A stretch of 64,000 bases of DNA from Hoyosella altamirensis. GTDB lineage: Bacteria > Actinomycetota > Actinomycetes > Mycobacteriales > Mycobacteriaceae. The position numbers and the translations under genes were made by a program. The notes below the pieces were generated by a model. It did not search any database. It saw only the letters and a list, made by a program, of their open reading frames with translations, and was not told the origin of the DNA. Shown piece by piece: positions 32,088 to 42,142 of the stretch. The stretch lies in NCBI RefSeq assembly GCF_014191505.1, contig NZ_JACHWS010000004.1, positions 184,654 to 248,653 of the forward strand, read 5' to 3'. Each line of letters starts with the position of its first letter. Positions within the stretch are counted from its first letter, which is position 1.

Positions 32088-33938
32088 ATGGCGCGTGCGG
32101 TCGGAATCGACCTCGGCACCACGAACTCGGTTGTGTCGGTACTTGAGGGTGGTGACCCGGTCGTCATCGCGAACTCGGAGGGCTCTCGCACGACCCCATC
32201 GGTGGTTGCGTTCGCCCGTAATGGCGAAGTTCTCACGGGTCAGCCCGCGAAGAACCAGGCAGTCACGAACGTTGATCGCACGATCCGCTCCGTCAAGCGT
32301 CATATGGGCACTGACTGGAAGCAGGAGATCGACGGCAAGTTCTACACTCCGCAGGAGATCAGCGCCCGTGTGCTCATGAAATTGAAGCGCGACGCGGAAG
32401 CGTATCTGGGTGAGGACATCACTGACGCAGTGATCACCGTGCCCGCGTACTTCGAGGACTCGCAGCGTCAAGCGACCAAGGAAGCCGGGCAGATCGCGGG
32501 CCTTAACGTTCTTCGGATTGTCAATGAGCCCACGGCGGCCGCGCTAGCGTACGGCCTCGATAAGGCGGGCAAGGAACAGACCATCCTCGTCTTCGACCTC
32601 GGTGGCGGTACGTTCGACGTTTCGCTGCTCGAGATGGGCGACGGTGTCGTCGAGGTGCTCGCGACTGCTGGTGACAACCACCTTGGTGGTGACGACTGGG
32701 ATCAGCGTGTCGTCGATTGGCTTGTCAACAAGTTCAAGATGCAGAACGGCATCGATCTCACCAAGGACAAGATGGCGATGCAGCGGCTCCGTGAGGCTGC
32801 TGAAAAAGCCAAGATCGAGCTGTCCTCGGGCCAGAGCACGACCATCAATCTCCCGTACATCACGGTCGATGCGGAAAAGAACCCGCTCTTCCTGGATGAG
32901 CAGCTGACGCGCGCGGAGTTCCAGAAGATCACCTCAGATCTGCTTGATCGCACTCGTGCGCCGTTCCAGCAGGTGATCAAGGATGCTGGTATGTCCGTTC
33001 AGAACATTGATCACGTCGTTCTCGTCGGCGGTTCAACTCGGATGCCGGCGGTGGCGGACTTGGTTCGCGAGCTGAGCGGCAAGGACGCCAACAAGGGCGT
33101 CAACCCCGACGAAGTGGTAGCGGTCGGTGCTGCTTTGCAGGCTGGTGTGCTGCGTGGCGAGGTCAAGGACGTTCTCCTCCTGGACGTGACACCGCTTTCC
33201 CTCGGTATTGAGACCAAGGGCGGTGTGATGACCAAGCTCATTGAGCGGAACACAACCATTCCGACGAAAAAGTCAGAAGTGTTCACCACCGCTGAGGACA
33301 ATCAGCCCTCTGTACAGATCCAGGTTTACCAGGGCGAGCGTGAAATCGCGTCGCACAACAAGCTGCTCGGTTCGTTCGAGCTGACGGGTATTCCGCCCGC
33401 GCCGCGTGGTGTGCCGCAGATCGAGGTGACCTTCGACATCGACGCCAACGGCATCGTGCACGTGACCGCTAAAGACAAGGGCACGGGCAAGGAGAACAAG
33501 ATCCAGATCCAGGGCGGCTCAGGCTTGTCCCAGGAAGAGATCGACCAGATGATCAAGGACGCTGAGGCGCACGCGGAAGAGGACAAGAACCGCCGCGAAG
33601 ATGCCGAGGTCCGGAACCAGGCTGAGTCACTCGTCTACCAGACTGAGAAGTTCCTCAAAGAAAACGAGGAAAAGGTCGCTGGCGACGTCAAGACGAAGGT
33701 TGAGGATGCAATCAAGGGAGTCAAGGACGCTCTTGCTGGCACCGACACCGAAGCGGTGAAGTCGGCTGTCGAGAAACTGGGCACCGAGTCTCAGGCACTT
33801 GGCCAGGCGTTGTACGAGTCAGCTGCTCAGGATTCAGCTGCCGGTGGTGCAGCGGGTGCTGACCAGGGCCAGCCGGGTCAGGACGATGTTGTGGATGCCG
33901 AGGTTGTCGACGAGCCAACGGATAAGGACAACAAGTGA
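32088..33938 (+). CDS. dnaK: Chaperone DnaK (Hsp70)
   Basis: The 616-residue canonical Hsp70 has the full nucleotide-binding domain ([57 protein letters not shown]). It also has a substrate-binding beta domain ([20 protein letters not shown]) and a helical lid ending in an acidic, Gly/Ala-rich C-terminus. It refolds proteins in ATP-driven cycles with DnaJ and GrpE. The ATG is preceded by a near-perfect AGAGGAGG. It overlaps grpE by 4 bp (GTGA). A HAIR element upstream indicates HspR control. In contrast to the three Hsp70-like proteins in the first 17 kb, all functional motifs and the substrate-binding domain are intact. Confidence 0.98.
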   Translation: MARAVGIDLGTTNSVVSVLEGGDPVVIANSEGSRTTPSVVAFARNGEVLTGQPAKNQAVTNVDRTIRSVKRHMGTDWKQEIDGKFYTPQEISARVLMKLKRDAEAYLGEDITDAVITVPAYFEDSQRQATKEAGQIAGLNVLRIVNEPTAAALAYGLDKAGKEQTILVFDLGGGTFDVSLLEMGDGVVEVLATAGDNHLGGDDWDQRVVDWLVNKFKMQNGIDLTKDKMAMQRLREAAEKAKIELSSGQSTTINLPYITVDAEKNPLFLDEQLTRAEFQKITSDLLDRTRAPFQQVIKDAGMSVQNIDHVVLVGGSTRMPAVADLVRELSGKDANKGVNPDEVVAVGAALQAGVLRGEVKDVLLLDVTPLSLGIETKGGVMTKLIERNTTIPTKKSEVFTTAEDNQPSVQIQVYQGEREIASHNKLLGSFELTGIPPAPRGVPQIEVTFDIDANGIVHVTAKDKGTGKENKIQIQGGSGLSQEEIDQMIKDAEAHAEEDKNRREDAEVRNQAESLVYQTEKFLKENEEKVAGDVKTKVEDAIKGVKDALAGTDTEAVKSAVEKLGTESQALGQALYESAAQDSAAGGAAGADQGQPGQDDVVDAEVVDEPTDKDNK

Positions 33939-34639
33939 CAGAACGAGAGGCACGTGATCAGGAACCGGTAACGATCACCGACAAGCGGAAGATCGACCCA
34001 CAAACTGGCACGGTCCGATCATCTGACGCTGAGCAGGAAGTGGTTGATCCGGCCGACTCCTCAGCGGTCCCAACTGGGACCGCTGAGGGGGACGCCCCCG
34101 CCCAGGTGGCCGACGAAGACACCAGCGCGGGTGTCGACGTGGGGGAGGCTCCGTTCGAGGAACTCGCCCGCGTTGCAGCTCAGCTGGAGGAGCGGACGAC
34201 AGACCTGCAGCGTTTGCAGGCGCAGTTTGCGAACTACAAGCGCCGTGTCGCGCGGGACGAGCAACTCGCGGCCGAGGCGGCACGGGCGAAGGTGCTGACC
34301 GAGCTACTAACCGTGCTCGATGATCTCGAGCGGGCTCGCGCCCACGGAGATCTCGACTCGGGCCCGCTCAAGTCCGTTGCTGACAAATTGCAGACGGTGC
34401 TCGTCGGTCAGGGCCTCGTACCGTTCGGCGCTGAGGGCGAAGACTTCGATCCCGAATTGCATGAGGCGGTTCAGCACGAGGGGGATGGCGCAGATCCGGT
34501 AATTGGCATGGTCTTGCGACAGGGGTATTCACTTGGTGACCGTGTGCTGCGGCACGCGATGGTGTCGGTCGTGGATCGCCCTTCGTCGCAGGACAAGGCT
34601 GACGCTGACGTGAGTGTCAGCTCGGCAGAGGAAGACTGA
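33935..34639 (+). CDS. grpE: Nucleotide exchange factor GrpE
   Basis: This 234-residue protein starts at a GTG overlapping the dnaK stop (GTGA). It has an acidic, poorly conserved N-terminus of about 80 residues. A long coiled coil with [20 protein letters not shown] follows, and then the conserved C-terminal beta-domain ([18 protein letters not shown], and [17 protein letters not shown]). GrpE releases ADP from DnaK. The overlap implies translational coupling with dnaK. Confidence 0.97.
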   Translation: MTEREARDQEPVTITDKRKIDPQTGTVRSSDAEQEVVDPADSSAVPTGTAEGDAPAQVADEDTSAGVDVGEAPFEELARVAAQLEERTTDLQRLQAQFANYKRRVARDEQLAAEAARAKVLTELLTVLDDLERARAHGDLDSGPLKSVADKLQTVLVGQGLVPFGAEGEDFDPELHEAVQHEGDGADPVIGMVLRQGYSLGDRVLRHAMVSVVDRPSSQDKADADVSVSSAEED

Positions 34640-34684
34640 ACCGCACAAAGATGGGCGGCATTACGGAGGAGGGAGGGACGCCCA

Positions 34685-35869
34685 GTGACACAGCGTGAAT
34701 GGCTGGAGAAGGATTTCTACAAGGATCTGGGTGTCTCCTCAGACGCTTCCCAGGACGAGATCAAGAAGGCGTACCGCAAGCTGGCCCGCGGCCTTCATCC
34801 TGATGCCAACCCCGGCGACAAACAGACCGAGGAACGATTCAAAGCGGTTTCCGAGGCCTACAGTGTGCTGGCGGACCCAGCCAAACGGAAAGAGTACGAC
34901 GAAGCGCGTCGACTCTTCGCTTCGGGTGGGTTCCGCCGCCGCGGTGGTTCGAGTGGCCGCAGCGGGTACGGCGGATTCGAACCAGGTGACACTGGGGTCA
35001 GTGGTGATTTCAACGTAGGAGATATCTTCGGAGGTGGGTCCGGGGGTCTGGGGGATATCTTCGACGGACTTTTCAATCGCGGCGCGGGACGGTCCGCTGC
35101 GACGAGCCGCCCGCGGCGCGGCAACGATCTTGAACTCGAGACGCGGCTGACGTTCCGCGACTCCGTGCTCGGTGCGGTCGTCCCACTGAAGTTGACGAGT
35201 CCCTCGTCCTGCACGACCTGCCACGGCAGCGGCGCGAAACCGGGTACGAGTCCGCGTGTGTGCCCGAACTGCAACGGCAGCGGAATTGTCAGCTCCAATC
35301 AGGGGGCATTCGGATTTAGTGAACCGTGTCTCGATTGCCGCGGTACGGGTTCGATTATCGACACTCCGTGTGTGGACTGCCGAGGGTCTGGGGTGTCCAC
35401 TCGCACCCGAACCATTACCGTCCGCATACCCGGCGGTGTTGAAGAGGGGCAAAGGATACGGCTTGCCGGGCAGGGCGAAGCTGGCATGCGAGGTGCTCCA
35501 GCGGGTGACCTGTACGTCACCGTGCATGTCGATCCCCATCACGTCTTTTCGCGCTCGGGTAACGACATCACGTTGACGGTCCCTGTTGCATTTGCTGAAC
35601 TTGCGCTCGGAACAACGGTTTCGGTGCCGACGCTGGAGGGCCGTGTGCGGGTGAAGGTCCCCGCTGGCACCGCGGACGGCCGGACCTTCCGTGTTCGGGG
35701 CAAGGGTGTGCACCGCAAAGATGGCACGGTGGGCGACCTCCTCGTGACTGTGAAGGTGGCCGTACCTCCGGAGCTTGGTGCCGACGCGGTTGAGGTGCTG
35801 GAGAAATACGCAGCCGCAGAACGGGCGAGCGGGTTTGACCCTCGCGCGGGTTGGGCAGGTGCGCAATGA
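34685..35869 (+). CDS. dnaJ: Co-chaperone DnaJ (type I, zinc-finger)
   Basis: This 394-residue type I J-protein starts at a GTG with GGAGGAGGGA upstream. The J domain carries the HPD motif ([10 protein letters not shown]) that stimulates DnaK's ATPase. A Gly/Phe-rich linker follows, then four CxxCxGxG zinc repeats ([32 protein letters not shown]) and two C-terminal beta domains. It corresponds to M. tuberculosis DnaJ1 (Rv0352) in the same operon position. The end overlaps the hspR start by 4 bp (ATGA). Confidence 0.97.
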   Translation: MTQREWLEKDFYKDLGVSSDASQDEIKKAYRKLARGLHPDANPGDKQTEERFKAVSEAYSVLADPAKRKEYDEARRLFASGGFRRRGGSSGRSGYGGFEPGDTGVSGDFNVGDIFGGGSGGLGDIFDGLFNRGAGRSAATSRPRRGNDLELETRLTFRDSVLGAVVPLKLTSPSSCTTCHGSGAKPGTSPRVCPNCNGSGIVSSNQGAFGFSEPCLDCRGTGSIIDTPCVDCRGSGVSTRTRTITVRIPGGVEEGQRIRLAGQGEAGMRGAPAGDLYVTVHVDPHHVFSRSGNDITLTVPVAFAELALGTTVSVPTLEGRVRVKVPAGTADGRTFRVRGKGVHRKDGTVGDLLVTVKVAVPPELGADAVEVLEKYAAAERASGFDPRAGWAGAQ

Positions 35870-36291
35870 ACGAACGGTTAGACCCTCATGCTGGCGGTCA
35901 GCCTCGCGGTGATTCGCGAGGCTCCGCGGAGTCAAACGCTGCCCTTTTCGCGATCTCGGTGGCAGCTGAGCTCGCGGGAATGCACGCTCAGACGTTGCGT
36001 ACCTATGACCGTCTAGGTCTGGTGACACCACACCGAACTACTGGCGGTGGGAGGCGGTACTCCCAGCGCGATGTCGAGCTACTGCGCGAGGTGCAGCGGT
36101 TGTCTCAGGAGGAGGGTGTCAATCTTGCGGGAATTAAGCGGATCATCGAGCTTACGAACCAGGTCGAGGCCCTACAGTCGCGACTGACCGAACTGATGGA
36201 TGAGGTTGCGCGCCTGCGTCAGCGCAGAGGCGAACTGGTTCCGTTGCCGCGCAGTCAAGCGCTGGTTGTCTGGAAACGACGTCATCAATAA
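35866..36291 (+). CDS. hspR: Heat-shock repressor HspR (MerR family)
   Basis: This 141-residue MerR-type regulator starts at ATG 35866, overlapping the dnaJ stop. The N-terminal winged helix reads [20 protein letters not shown] then DRLGLVTP and [13 protein letters not shown] coiled coil with [20 protein letters not shown] follows, then a basic tail. HspR represses the dnaK operon and clpB by binding HAIR sites, using DnaK as co-repressor; HAIR sites stand before both dnaK and clpB here, giving a closed feedback loop. Length and sequence fit M. tuberculosis Rv0353. Confidence 0.96.
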   Translation: MNERLDPHAGGQPRGDSRGSAESNAALFAISVAAELAGMHAQTLRTYDRLGLVTPHRTTGGGRRYSQRDVELLREVQRLSQEEGVNLAGIKRIIELTNQVEALQSRLTELMDEVARLRQRRGELVPLPRSQALVVWKRRHQ

Positions 36292-36370
36292 GCGGCTCGT
36301 CGTCACGCAAGCCGTCGGTGACTGTCAGTTAAATGAACTACAGCTGTTTAATGTGATATTCAACTCAATC

Positions 36371-36408
36371 CCTCCTGCTTGCCCCTAAGATTAGGGGCAA
36401 GCAGGAGG
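36371..36408. promoter_or_regulatory. 18-bp perfect inverted repeat covering the tetR ribosome binding site
   Basis: CCTCCTGCTTGCCCCTAA (36371-36388) and TTAGGGGCAAGCAGGAGG (36391-36408) are exact complements with a GA spacer. The right arm contains the AGGAGG ribosome binding site for GTG 36415. It could be the TetR protein's own operator, an RNA hairpin that hides the ribosome binding site, or both. The inner CCCCTAA/TTAGGGG heptamer is the same as in the iniB promoter repeats. Confidence 0.7.
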
Positions 36409-36414
36409 TGTGTC

Positions 36415-37122
36415 GTGCAAAATACCGACGTGATGAACAGTCGGGCGAATGGCAAACCGGGGCGACGAGGCCCAGGCGGAAAGCTGACGCGCGAGGCGAT
36501 TGTCTCGGTAGCGCGCACTTTGATCGACGACGAAGGGCCTGACGCGCTTTCTATGCGCCGCCTCGCTGGAGTCGTCAACAGTTCACCGATGGCGCTCTAT
36601 CATCACGTCGACGGTCGAGCGGACCTGTTGGCCGCGATCTTCGCGCAGATCTGCGATGAAGCGCCGCGCCCAGAGTTGCCGGACGACCCGATTGAAAAGA
36701 TGGTCAAGCTGACCGTTCTCGCTCAGCGTCTGCTGCAAGACCACCCTTGGACACTTGAGATCCTCAGCACAGATTTGGCGCTGTGTCGCGAGACGCTTTG
36801 GTACGTCGAAGAGTTTCTCAGTGCGGCGTGCGAAGCAGGGTGTACCGAGAAACAAGCCGTGTCGATCTATCTGACGACCTGGAACCTGATTATTGGCAAT
36901 GCGGTTATGCGGAAGAACAGGGAAGCTGCGCGAACGTCCAGTGAGGACGAGTTGCCTGCAACGTTTGACATAAACGATGCGGCGAATCTGCCCCGATGCC
37001 AGACGGTGATCAGTGACTGGCCAGGGCTGGCAGATGCTCATGATCTGCGTGGCGGGCTCGCACCGATGCTTGCGGCTCTGGTTAGCGAGGCGAGGGCGCC
37101 AGTCGCCGCTACGACTGGTTAG
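36415..37122 (+). CDS. TetR/AcrR-family transcriptional regulator
   Basis: This 235-residue regulator starts at GTG 36415, six bases after GGAGG; the frame is open to 36379 but that ATG lies inside the inverted repeat. The N-terminal DNA-binding domain is visible as LTREAIVSVARTLIDDEG, then LSMRRLAGVVNSSPMALYHH, followed by the typical VDGRADLLAAI. The C-terminal ligand domain is helical, with no recognised ligand. It stands alone between the dnaK operon and clpB and is not part of the usual HspR circuit. Auto-regulation through the flanking inverted repeat is likely but inferred. Confidence 0.88.
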   Translation: MQNTDVMNSRANGKPGRRGPGGKLTREAIVSVARTLIDDEGPDALSMRRLAGVVNSSPMALYHHVDGRADLLAAIFAQICDEAPRPELPDDPIEKMVKLTVLAQRLLQDHPWTLEILSTDLALCRETLWYVEEFLSAACEAGCTEKQAVSIYLTTWNLIIGNAVMRKNREAARTSSEDELPATFDINDAANLPRCQTVISDWPGLADAHDLRGGLAPMLAALVSEARAPVAATTG

Positions 37123-37147
37123 AGCCCCGCTCAGAACTTTCCCAGAG

Positions 37148-37166
37148 TTGAGTGGAACAGACTCAA
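37148..37166. promoter_or_regulatory. HspR operator (HAIR) upstream of clpB
   Basis: TTGAGT-N7-ACTCAA at 37148-37166, extended to GTTGAGT/ACTCAAC, is a perfect HAIR element. TAGGAT at 37188-37193 is a possible -10. This places clpB under HspR. Confidence 0.88.
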
Positions 37167-37252
37167 CCCTTTGTGCGTTGGAGTTATTAGGATCGGACGC
37201 GTCGCGCCGATCGTCTTCTGTGTAGCTTCAAGGTCACAAGGGGTGTCATCGC

Positions 37253-39808
37253 ATGGAGTCCTTCTCGCCCACTACAAAAGTACAAGCAGCGTTGTCGACC
37301 GCGATGCAGGCGGCATCGGCGGCAGGTAACCCTGACATCAGGCCAGTACATATTCTTGCGGCGCTTTTAGACCAGGCCGATGGTGTGGCGGCGCCCTTGC
37401 TCAAAGCGGTGAATGCCGACCCAGGCAGCGTGCGGGCGGAAACTGCAGCCCTCACCGATCGCTTGCCCGTGGTAACTGGCTCGTCGGTGGCAACTCCGCA
37501 GCTCAATAGGGAGGCGCTCAGCGCGATCACCGCTGCACAGAAGCTAGCTACCGAGCTCGATGACGAGTATGTCTCCGCGGAGCACGTCCTCGTCGGGCTG
37601 GCTGAAGGCGACGGCGACGTCGCGCGGCTTCTGCAGCGCCACGGGGCGACGCCGCAGGCGCTGCGTGACGCATTCACTGCGGTTCGCGGAAATTCTCGAG
37701 TGACGAGTCCGGACCCGGAGGGGACCTACCAAGCGCTGGAAAAGTACAGCACCGACCTCACGAAACAGGCTCGCGAGGGCAAGCTCGACCCAGTAATCGG
37801 ACGCGACACCGAAATCCGCCGCGTAATTCAGGTTCTTTCCCGCCGGACCAAGAACAACCCGGTACTCATCGGTGAGCCCGGCGTCGGTAAGACCGCGATC
37901 GTGGAAGGGCTCGCCCAGCGTGTTGTCGCAGGCGATGTGCCAGAAAGTCTGCGCGGCAAGACAGTGATCGTGCTGGACCTGGGTTCGATGGTGGCGGGCG
38001 CTAAGTATCGGGGTGAGTTCGAGGAACGGCTTAAGGCTGTTCTTGATGAGATTAAGAAGTCAGCAGGTCAGATCATTACGTTCATTGACGAGCTGCACAC
38101 AATCGTCGGCGCTGGCGCCACGGGTGAATCGGCGATGGACGCAGGAAACATGATCAAGCCCATGCTTGCCCGGGGTGAGCTGCGCATGGTCGGCGCGACA
38201 ACTCTCGACGAGTATCGGAAGTACATCGAAAAGGACGCGGCACTAGAGCGCCGATTCCAGCAGGTCCTCGTCGGTGAACCCTCGGTGGAAGACACCGTGG
38301 GGATCCTCCGCGGCCTAAAAGAGCGTTACGAGGTTCACCACGGTGTCCGGATCACGGATTCGTCGCTCGTCGCGGCGGCAACTCTCTCTGACCGGTACAT
38401 CACGTCACGTTTCTTGCCCGACAAAGCGATTGATCTCGTGGACGAGGCAGCATCGCGGCTGCGGATGGAAATCGATTCGCGCCCGGTCGAGGTGGACGAG
38501 ATTGAACGCTCCGTCCGGAGGCTCGAAATCGAAGAAATGGCCCTGACCAAAGAGACGGACGAGGGGTCCAAAGACCGCCTCGAAAAGCTGCGCAAGGAAC
38601 TCGCTGACGCGCGCGAACGGCTTTCTGAACTCACCGCGAGGTGGCAGAACGAGAAGAAGTCGATCGAATCTGTCCGCGAAATCAAGGAACAGCTCGAGAA
38701 TCTGCGCGGCGAGTCCGAGCGGGCAGAACGCGATGGCGATCTCGGCAAGGCCGCTGAGCTGCGCTACGGTCGCATCCCGGAGCTCGAGAAGCAACTCGAG
38801 GCTGCTGAGTCCGCGTCGCATGGCGGAGATTCCGGCGAGGTCATGCTGAAAGAAGAGGTCGGGCCTGACGATGTAGCGGACGTCGTGTCGTCCTGGACTG
38901 GCATCCCAGCGGGCCGTCTGATGGAAGGGGAAACCGCAAAGCTTCTCCGCATGGAGGACGAGCTACGCCACCGCGTCGTCGGTCAAGATAGTGCAGTCCA
39001 GGCGGTTTCTGACGCGGTTCGTCGCGCCCGCGCAGGTGTCGCGGACCCAGACCGTCCGACTGGATCGTTCATGTTCCTTGGGCCAACCGGTGTAGGCAAA
39101 ACAGAATTGGCCAAAGCCCTCGCCGGCTTCCTATTTGATGACGAGCGCGCAATGGTTCGCATTGACATGAGCGAGTACAGCGAGAAGCACGCGGTGGCCC
39201 GGCTCGTGGGGGCGCCACCCGGATACGTAGGTTATGAAGCGGGTGGTCAGCTGACCGAAGCGGTGCGTCGCCGTCCTTATACGGTGGTGCTTTTCGATGA
39301 GATCGAGAAAGCGCATCCCGACGTCTTCGATATCCTGCTCCAGGTCCTCGATGACGGACGGCTCACTGATGGTCAGGGACGCACAGTGGATTTCCGGAAC
39401 GCGATTCTCATCCTCACGTCGAACCTGGGTTCCGGCGGCAGCGACGAGATGGTTATGGCTGCGGTTCGGAGCGCGTTTAAACCGGAATTCGTCAATCGTC
39501 TCGACGACATTGTCGTCTTCAAGTCGCTTGCGCAGGATCAGCTGGAAGCCATCGTCGAGATTCAGCTGAGGCTGCTGCGTCAACGGCTAGCCGCGCGCCG
39601 CCTCGACCTTGCCGTATCCGAACGCGCACGTGAATGGCTGGCACGCCGCGGGTATGACCCGGTATACGGTGCACGGCCGTTGCGGCGGCTGATCCAGCAA
39701 TCCATTGGGGACCAGCTCGCGAAGCTGATCTTGTCAGGGGTAGTCCACGACGGCGACACCGTGCCGGTGAATGTTTCCGTCGACGGGGAAAGCCTGGTTC
39801 TTGGCTAG
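37253..39808 (+). CDS. clpB: ATP-dependent disaggregase ClpB
   Basis: The 851-residue Hsp100 has an N-terminal Clp repeat domain (1-145). AAA+ domain 1 carries Walker A GEPGVGKT near 207 and Walker B FIDELHT. The coiled-coil middle domain (about 400-530) is characteristic of ClpB. AAA+ domain 2 carries Walker A GPTGVGKT near 610 and [11 protein letters not shown]. tuberculosis ClpB (Rv0384c) has 848 residues. It disaggregates proteins together with DnaK-DnaJ-GrpE. The ATG follows AAGGGG. A HAIR element lies about 90 bp upstream, so it belongs to the same heat-shock circuit as the dnaK operon although transcribed separately. Confidence 0.97.
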   Translation: MESFSPTTKVQAALSTAMQAASAAGNPDIRPVHILAALLDQADGVAAPLLKAVNADPGSVRAETAALTDRLPVVTGSSVATPQLNREALSAITAAQKLATELDDEYVSAEHVLVGLAEGDGDVARLLQRHGATPQALRDAFTAVRGNSRVTSPDPEGTYQALEKYSTDLTKQAREGKLDPVIGRDTEIRRVIQVLSRRTKNNPVLIGEPGVGKTAIVEGLAQRVVAGDVPESLRGKTVIVLDLGSMVAGAKYRGEFEERLKAVLDEIKKSAGQIITFIDELHTIVGAGATGESAMDAGNMIKPMLARGELRMVGATTLDEYRKYIEKDAALERRFQQVLVGEPSVEDTVGILRGLKERYEVHHGVRITDSSLVAAATLSDRYITSRFLPDKAIDLVDEAASRLRMEIDSRPVEVDEIERSVRRLEIEEMALTKETDEGSKDRLEKLRKELADARERLSELTARWQNEKKSIESVREIKEQLENLRGESERAERDGDLGKAAELRYGRIPELEKQLEAAESASHGGDSGEVMLKEEVGPDDVADVVSSWTGIPAGRLMEGETAKLLRMEDELRHRVVGQDSAVQAVSDAVRRARAGVADPDRPTGSFMFLGPTGVGKTELAKALAGFLFDDERAMVRIDMSEYSEKHAVARLVGAPPGYVGYEAGGQLTEAVRRRPYTVVLFDEIEKAHPDVFDILLQVLDDGRLTDGQGRTVDFRNAILILTSNLGSGGSDEMVMAAVRSAFKPEFVNRLDDIVVFKSLAQDQLEAIVEIQLRLLRQRLAARRLDLAVSERAREWLARRGYDPVYGARPLRRLIQQSIGDQLAKLILSGVVHDGDTVPVNVSVDGESLVLG

Positions 39809-39913
39809 CGAGTGCCATCGAAAGTCTCGAAACCGCAGCGAAAGCATTTCACCCTGAGTATTTGCTGAGGAGAAACCATAGCGGCGCTCTCAGCTGCAGC
39901 TACGATTGCCGCG

Positions 39914-40585
39914 ATGGCTGTGATGTGGTTTCTCCTTGGTGGTATGGCCCTGATCGGGGCCATCATAGTGCTGCGCATCGACAGTCGCCGGCGGGCTTGG
40001 CAGAGAAAGGTGCGAAGCATCTGGGGTGCCCGCCGGGGGCTCGAGTTCACGCGCAAGGTGCCGCGTATTGCGGTGCAGTGGCGATTTGGCACAGTCGGTC
40101 GGCATACGCTGACCGACGGCCGCAATGTCGTCCAGGGGGTGCCCCGGTTGTCGCGTGAAGAGGGGTGCCAGGAATTGTTGTTCGACCTCGATGATGCTGC
40201 GACGATCCTGGCGTTCGAGGTGCCAATCGAAGCCGGGATCGCGTTCGAAGTAGTTCGGACTGACCCCGAAGGCCGCCCAGCACCTGCGATTGCCGCAAGG
40301 CCAGCTCCGGGCACCTCGCCAGTAGCTGTCATCGGCGAGTGGACCATCTACTCGGACGACGTCGATGCGGCGCGGCGTGCTGCTGACCTGAGGCTCGTCT
40401 CGTTTCTTGACGCTGTTCCAGCGTGCGTGGACGTGATCTGGGCTGAGGCTGACTGGGTGCTCGCAAGCATGAACCCGGGAATGAGCTGGGCAGAATGGGA
40501 CGCGGCCGAAGAGTGGCTAACGAGGTTCGCGGGGCTGATGCGGGTTCTTCCGCCCGCCCGCGCGGTGGCAGTGCCCGTGGGATAG
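39914..40585 (+). CDS. Membrane-anchored protein of unknown function (Rv0383c-like)
   Basis: A 223-residue protein from the first canonical ATG. An N-terminal hydrophobic segment (MWFLLGGMALIGAIIVL) is followed by a basic stretch and a soluble domain of about 180 residues. It resembles M. tuberculosis Rv0383c, which also neighbours clpB and pyrE. The function is not known. The ATG has no ribosome binding site. A strong one (TGAGGAG) lies further up and is correctly spaced from an in-frame ATA at 39878, which would add 12 residues extending the hydrophobic segment (AALSAAATIAAMAV). The only in-frame codons between the TGA at 39866 and ATG 39914 that could start are ATA and ATT. The true start is therefore unresolved. 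Confidence 0.72.
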   Translation: MAVMWFLLGGMALIGAIIVLRIDSRRRAWQRKVRSIWGARRGLEFTRKVPRIAVQWRFGTVGRHTLTDGRNVVQGVPRLSREEGCQELLFDLDDAATILAFEVPIEAGIAFEVVRTDPEGRPAPAIAARPAPGTSPVAVIGEWTIYSDDVDAARRAADLRLVSFLDAVPACVDVIWAEADWVLASMNPGMSWAEWDAAEEWLTRFAGLMRVLPPARAVAVPVG

Positions 40586-40595
40586 GTGGTCCGCA

Positions 40596-40626
40596 GCGTC
40601 TTGCCACGGGCTCCGTGGCAAGACGC
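40596..40626 (+). terminator. Perfect 14-bp hairpin terminator
   Basis: GCGTCTTGCCACGG (40596-40609) and CCGTGGCAAGACGC (40613-40626) form a perfect stem with a GCT loop, 11 bp after the Rv0383c-like stop and 14 bp before the SDR start. Confidence 0.75.
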
Positions 40627-40640
40627 GATATCCTGGCGCA

Positions 40641-41414
40641 ATGATGCGACCAGTAGCGCTTGTGACGGGACCAACGTCGGGACTAGGTGCGGGCTTCGCG
40701 CATCGATTGGCCGCCTCAGGCTACGACCTCGTTCTGGTGGCGCGTGACGAAGAACGCCTCGAGCAGCTCGCCGCGGAACTCCGTGAAGAGGGCGCTCACT
40801 CGGAGGTGCTGCGTGCAGATCTCTCAACCGCTGAGGGTCGCGAAGCAGTGGTCACCCGTGCTCGTCAGGGAATCGACTTTCTTGTCAACAACGCGGGATT
40901 CGGGACCGCAGGTGAGTTCTGGACAGCCGACCCGGCGTTATTACAGGCCCAGTTGGACGTCAACGTCACGGCAGTCATGCAACTGACCCGGGCTGTCCTC
41001 CCTGAGATGATCAAAGCCGGCCGGGGATCGATCATCAACGTGGCCAGCGTTGCTGGCCTTCTCGCTGGCAGGGGGTCCACTTACTCGGCGAGCAAGGCGT
41101 ACGTTATTTCCTTTACGGAAGGCCTCGCCGGCGGTCTGTCCGATACCGGAGTCAAAATCCAGGCGCTGTGCCCTGGATTCATCCGGACGCAATTCCATGA
41201 ACGCGCTGGAATCGACATGGCATCCGTTCCCGACTTTTTGTGGCTTGACGTCGACTCTGTGGTGCGGACCAGCCTCGACGATCTCAGCAAGGGCAAAGTG
41301 ATCAGTATTCCGGGGGTGCAGTACAGGGCGCTGACGGCTGTCGGCAAGATGATGCCAAAGTCCCTCGTGCGGCGGGGCGCGGGTGCCTTCGGGAAAGGCC
41401 GCGGACGAACCTAG
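40641..41414 (+). CDS. Short-chain dehydrogenase/reductase
   Basis: The 257-residue protein is a classical SDR: cofactor motif VTGPTSGLGAGFAHRL, then NNAGFG near 83, the catalytic Ser in INVASVAGL and YSASKAY (Tyr and Lys), and PGFIRTQFHE after it. It would oxidise or reduce a hydroxyl/keto group using NAD(P). Substrate cannot be told from sequence. No clear ribosome binding site precedes the ATG; the hairpin terminator ends 14 bp upstream, so a leaderless message is possible. pyrE starts 41 bp downstream and may be co-transcribed. Confidence 0.9.
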   Translation: MMRPVALVTGPTSGLGAGFAHRLAASGYDLVLVARDEERLEQLAAELREEGAHSEVLRADLSTAEGREAVVTRARQGIDFLVNNAGFGTAGEFWTADPALLQAQLDVNVTAVMQLTRAVLPEMIKAGRGSIINVASVAGLLAGRGSTYSASKAYVISFTEGLAGGLSDTGVKIQALCPGFIRTQFHERAGIDMASVPDFLWLDVDSVVRTSLDDLSKGKVISIPGVQYRALTAVGKMMPKSLVRRGAGAFGKGRGRT

Positions 41415-41455
41415 TACGCTCTGTTCCGCCAGGCACCAGCGTTGAGGAGAGTCGA

Positions 41456-42010
41456 TTGGCTGTCGATCAGAAGACCCGGGACGAACTAGCAGCTCTTATT
41501 CGGGATCGGGCAGTTGTGCACGGGCGGGTGACACTATCTTCCGGACGCGAAGCCGATTACTACATCGACCTGCGGCGCGTGACGTTGCATCACCGTGCCG
41601 CGCCGTTGATCGGTAAGGCGCTGCGGGAGCTCACAGCTGACTGGGACTTCGATGCTGTTGGCGGCCTCACGCTCGGAGCGGATCCTGTCGCTGCGGCCGT
41701 CATGCACGCTCCGGGGCGGCCGGTTGATGCGTTTGTGGTGAGGAAGGCCGCAAAGGCTCACGGCATGCAGCGTCAGATCGAAGGGCCGGAGGTCGAAGGG
41801 CGGCAGGTGCTGGTAGTCGAGGACACGACGACGACAGGTAATTCACCACTGACCGCTGTGGCTGCTCTCCGTAAGGCCGGTGCCGTCGTGGTCGGTGTCG
41901 CCACGGTCGTCGACCGAAACACGGGTGCGCGAGAGGTCATCGAGGCCGAAGGGCTGACATATCGGTCCCTGTTCGATCTCGAGGACATCTCGATCCTGTC
42001 ACAAAAGTGA
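41456..42010 (+). CDS. pyrE: Orotate phosphoribosyltransferase
   Basis: This 184-residue enzyme joins orotate to PRPP to make orotidine 5'-phosphate in pyrimidine synthesis. The TTG start at 41456 follows GAGGAGA. Hallmarks are LSSGREADYYIDLRRV, GGLTLGADPVAAAV, FVVRKAAKAHG and the PRPP loop VLVVEDTTTTGNSP. Length matches mycobacterial PyrE (Rv0382c). It follows the SDR gene closely. Confidence 0.96.
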   Translation: MAVDQKTRDELAALIRDRAVVHGRVTLSSGREADYYIDLRRVTLHHRAAPLIGKALRELTADWDFDAVGGLTLGADPVAAAVMHAPGRPVDAFVVRKAAKAHGMQRQIEGPEVEGRQVLVVEDTTTTGNSPLTAVAALRKAGAVVVGVATVVDRNTGAREVIEAEGLTYRSLFDLEDISILSQK

Positions 42011-42142
42011 TTCTCGCGGCCCTGAGATCTCTGCACGGCGCCGCGAATTTGTCACGAAAAGGCCAGTGTTCCTGTGCAGACTCGAGCGGGTTCCTACTCT
42101 GTAGTAATGACGCACTGTCAGCCGCAAGGTATTTCCGGACCG

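Noticed and set aside
34739-36031. Minus-strand frame of 430 residues opposite dnaJ
   Set aside because: Fully overlaps dnaJ and hspR, which have clear domains; no similarity to any family I recognise.
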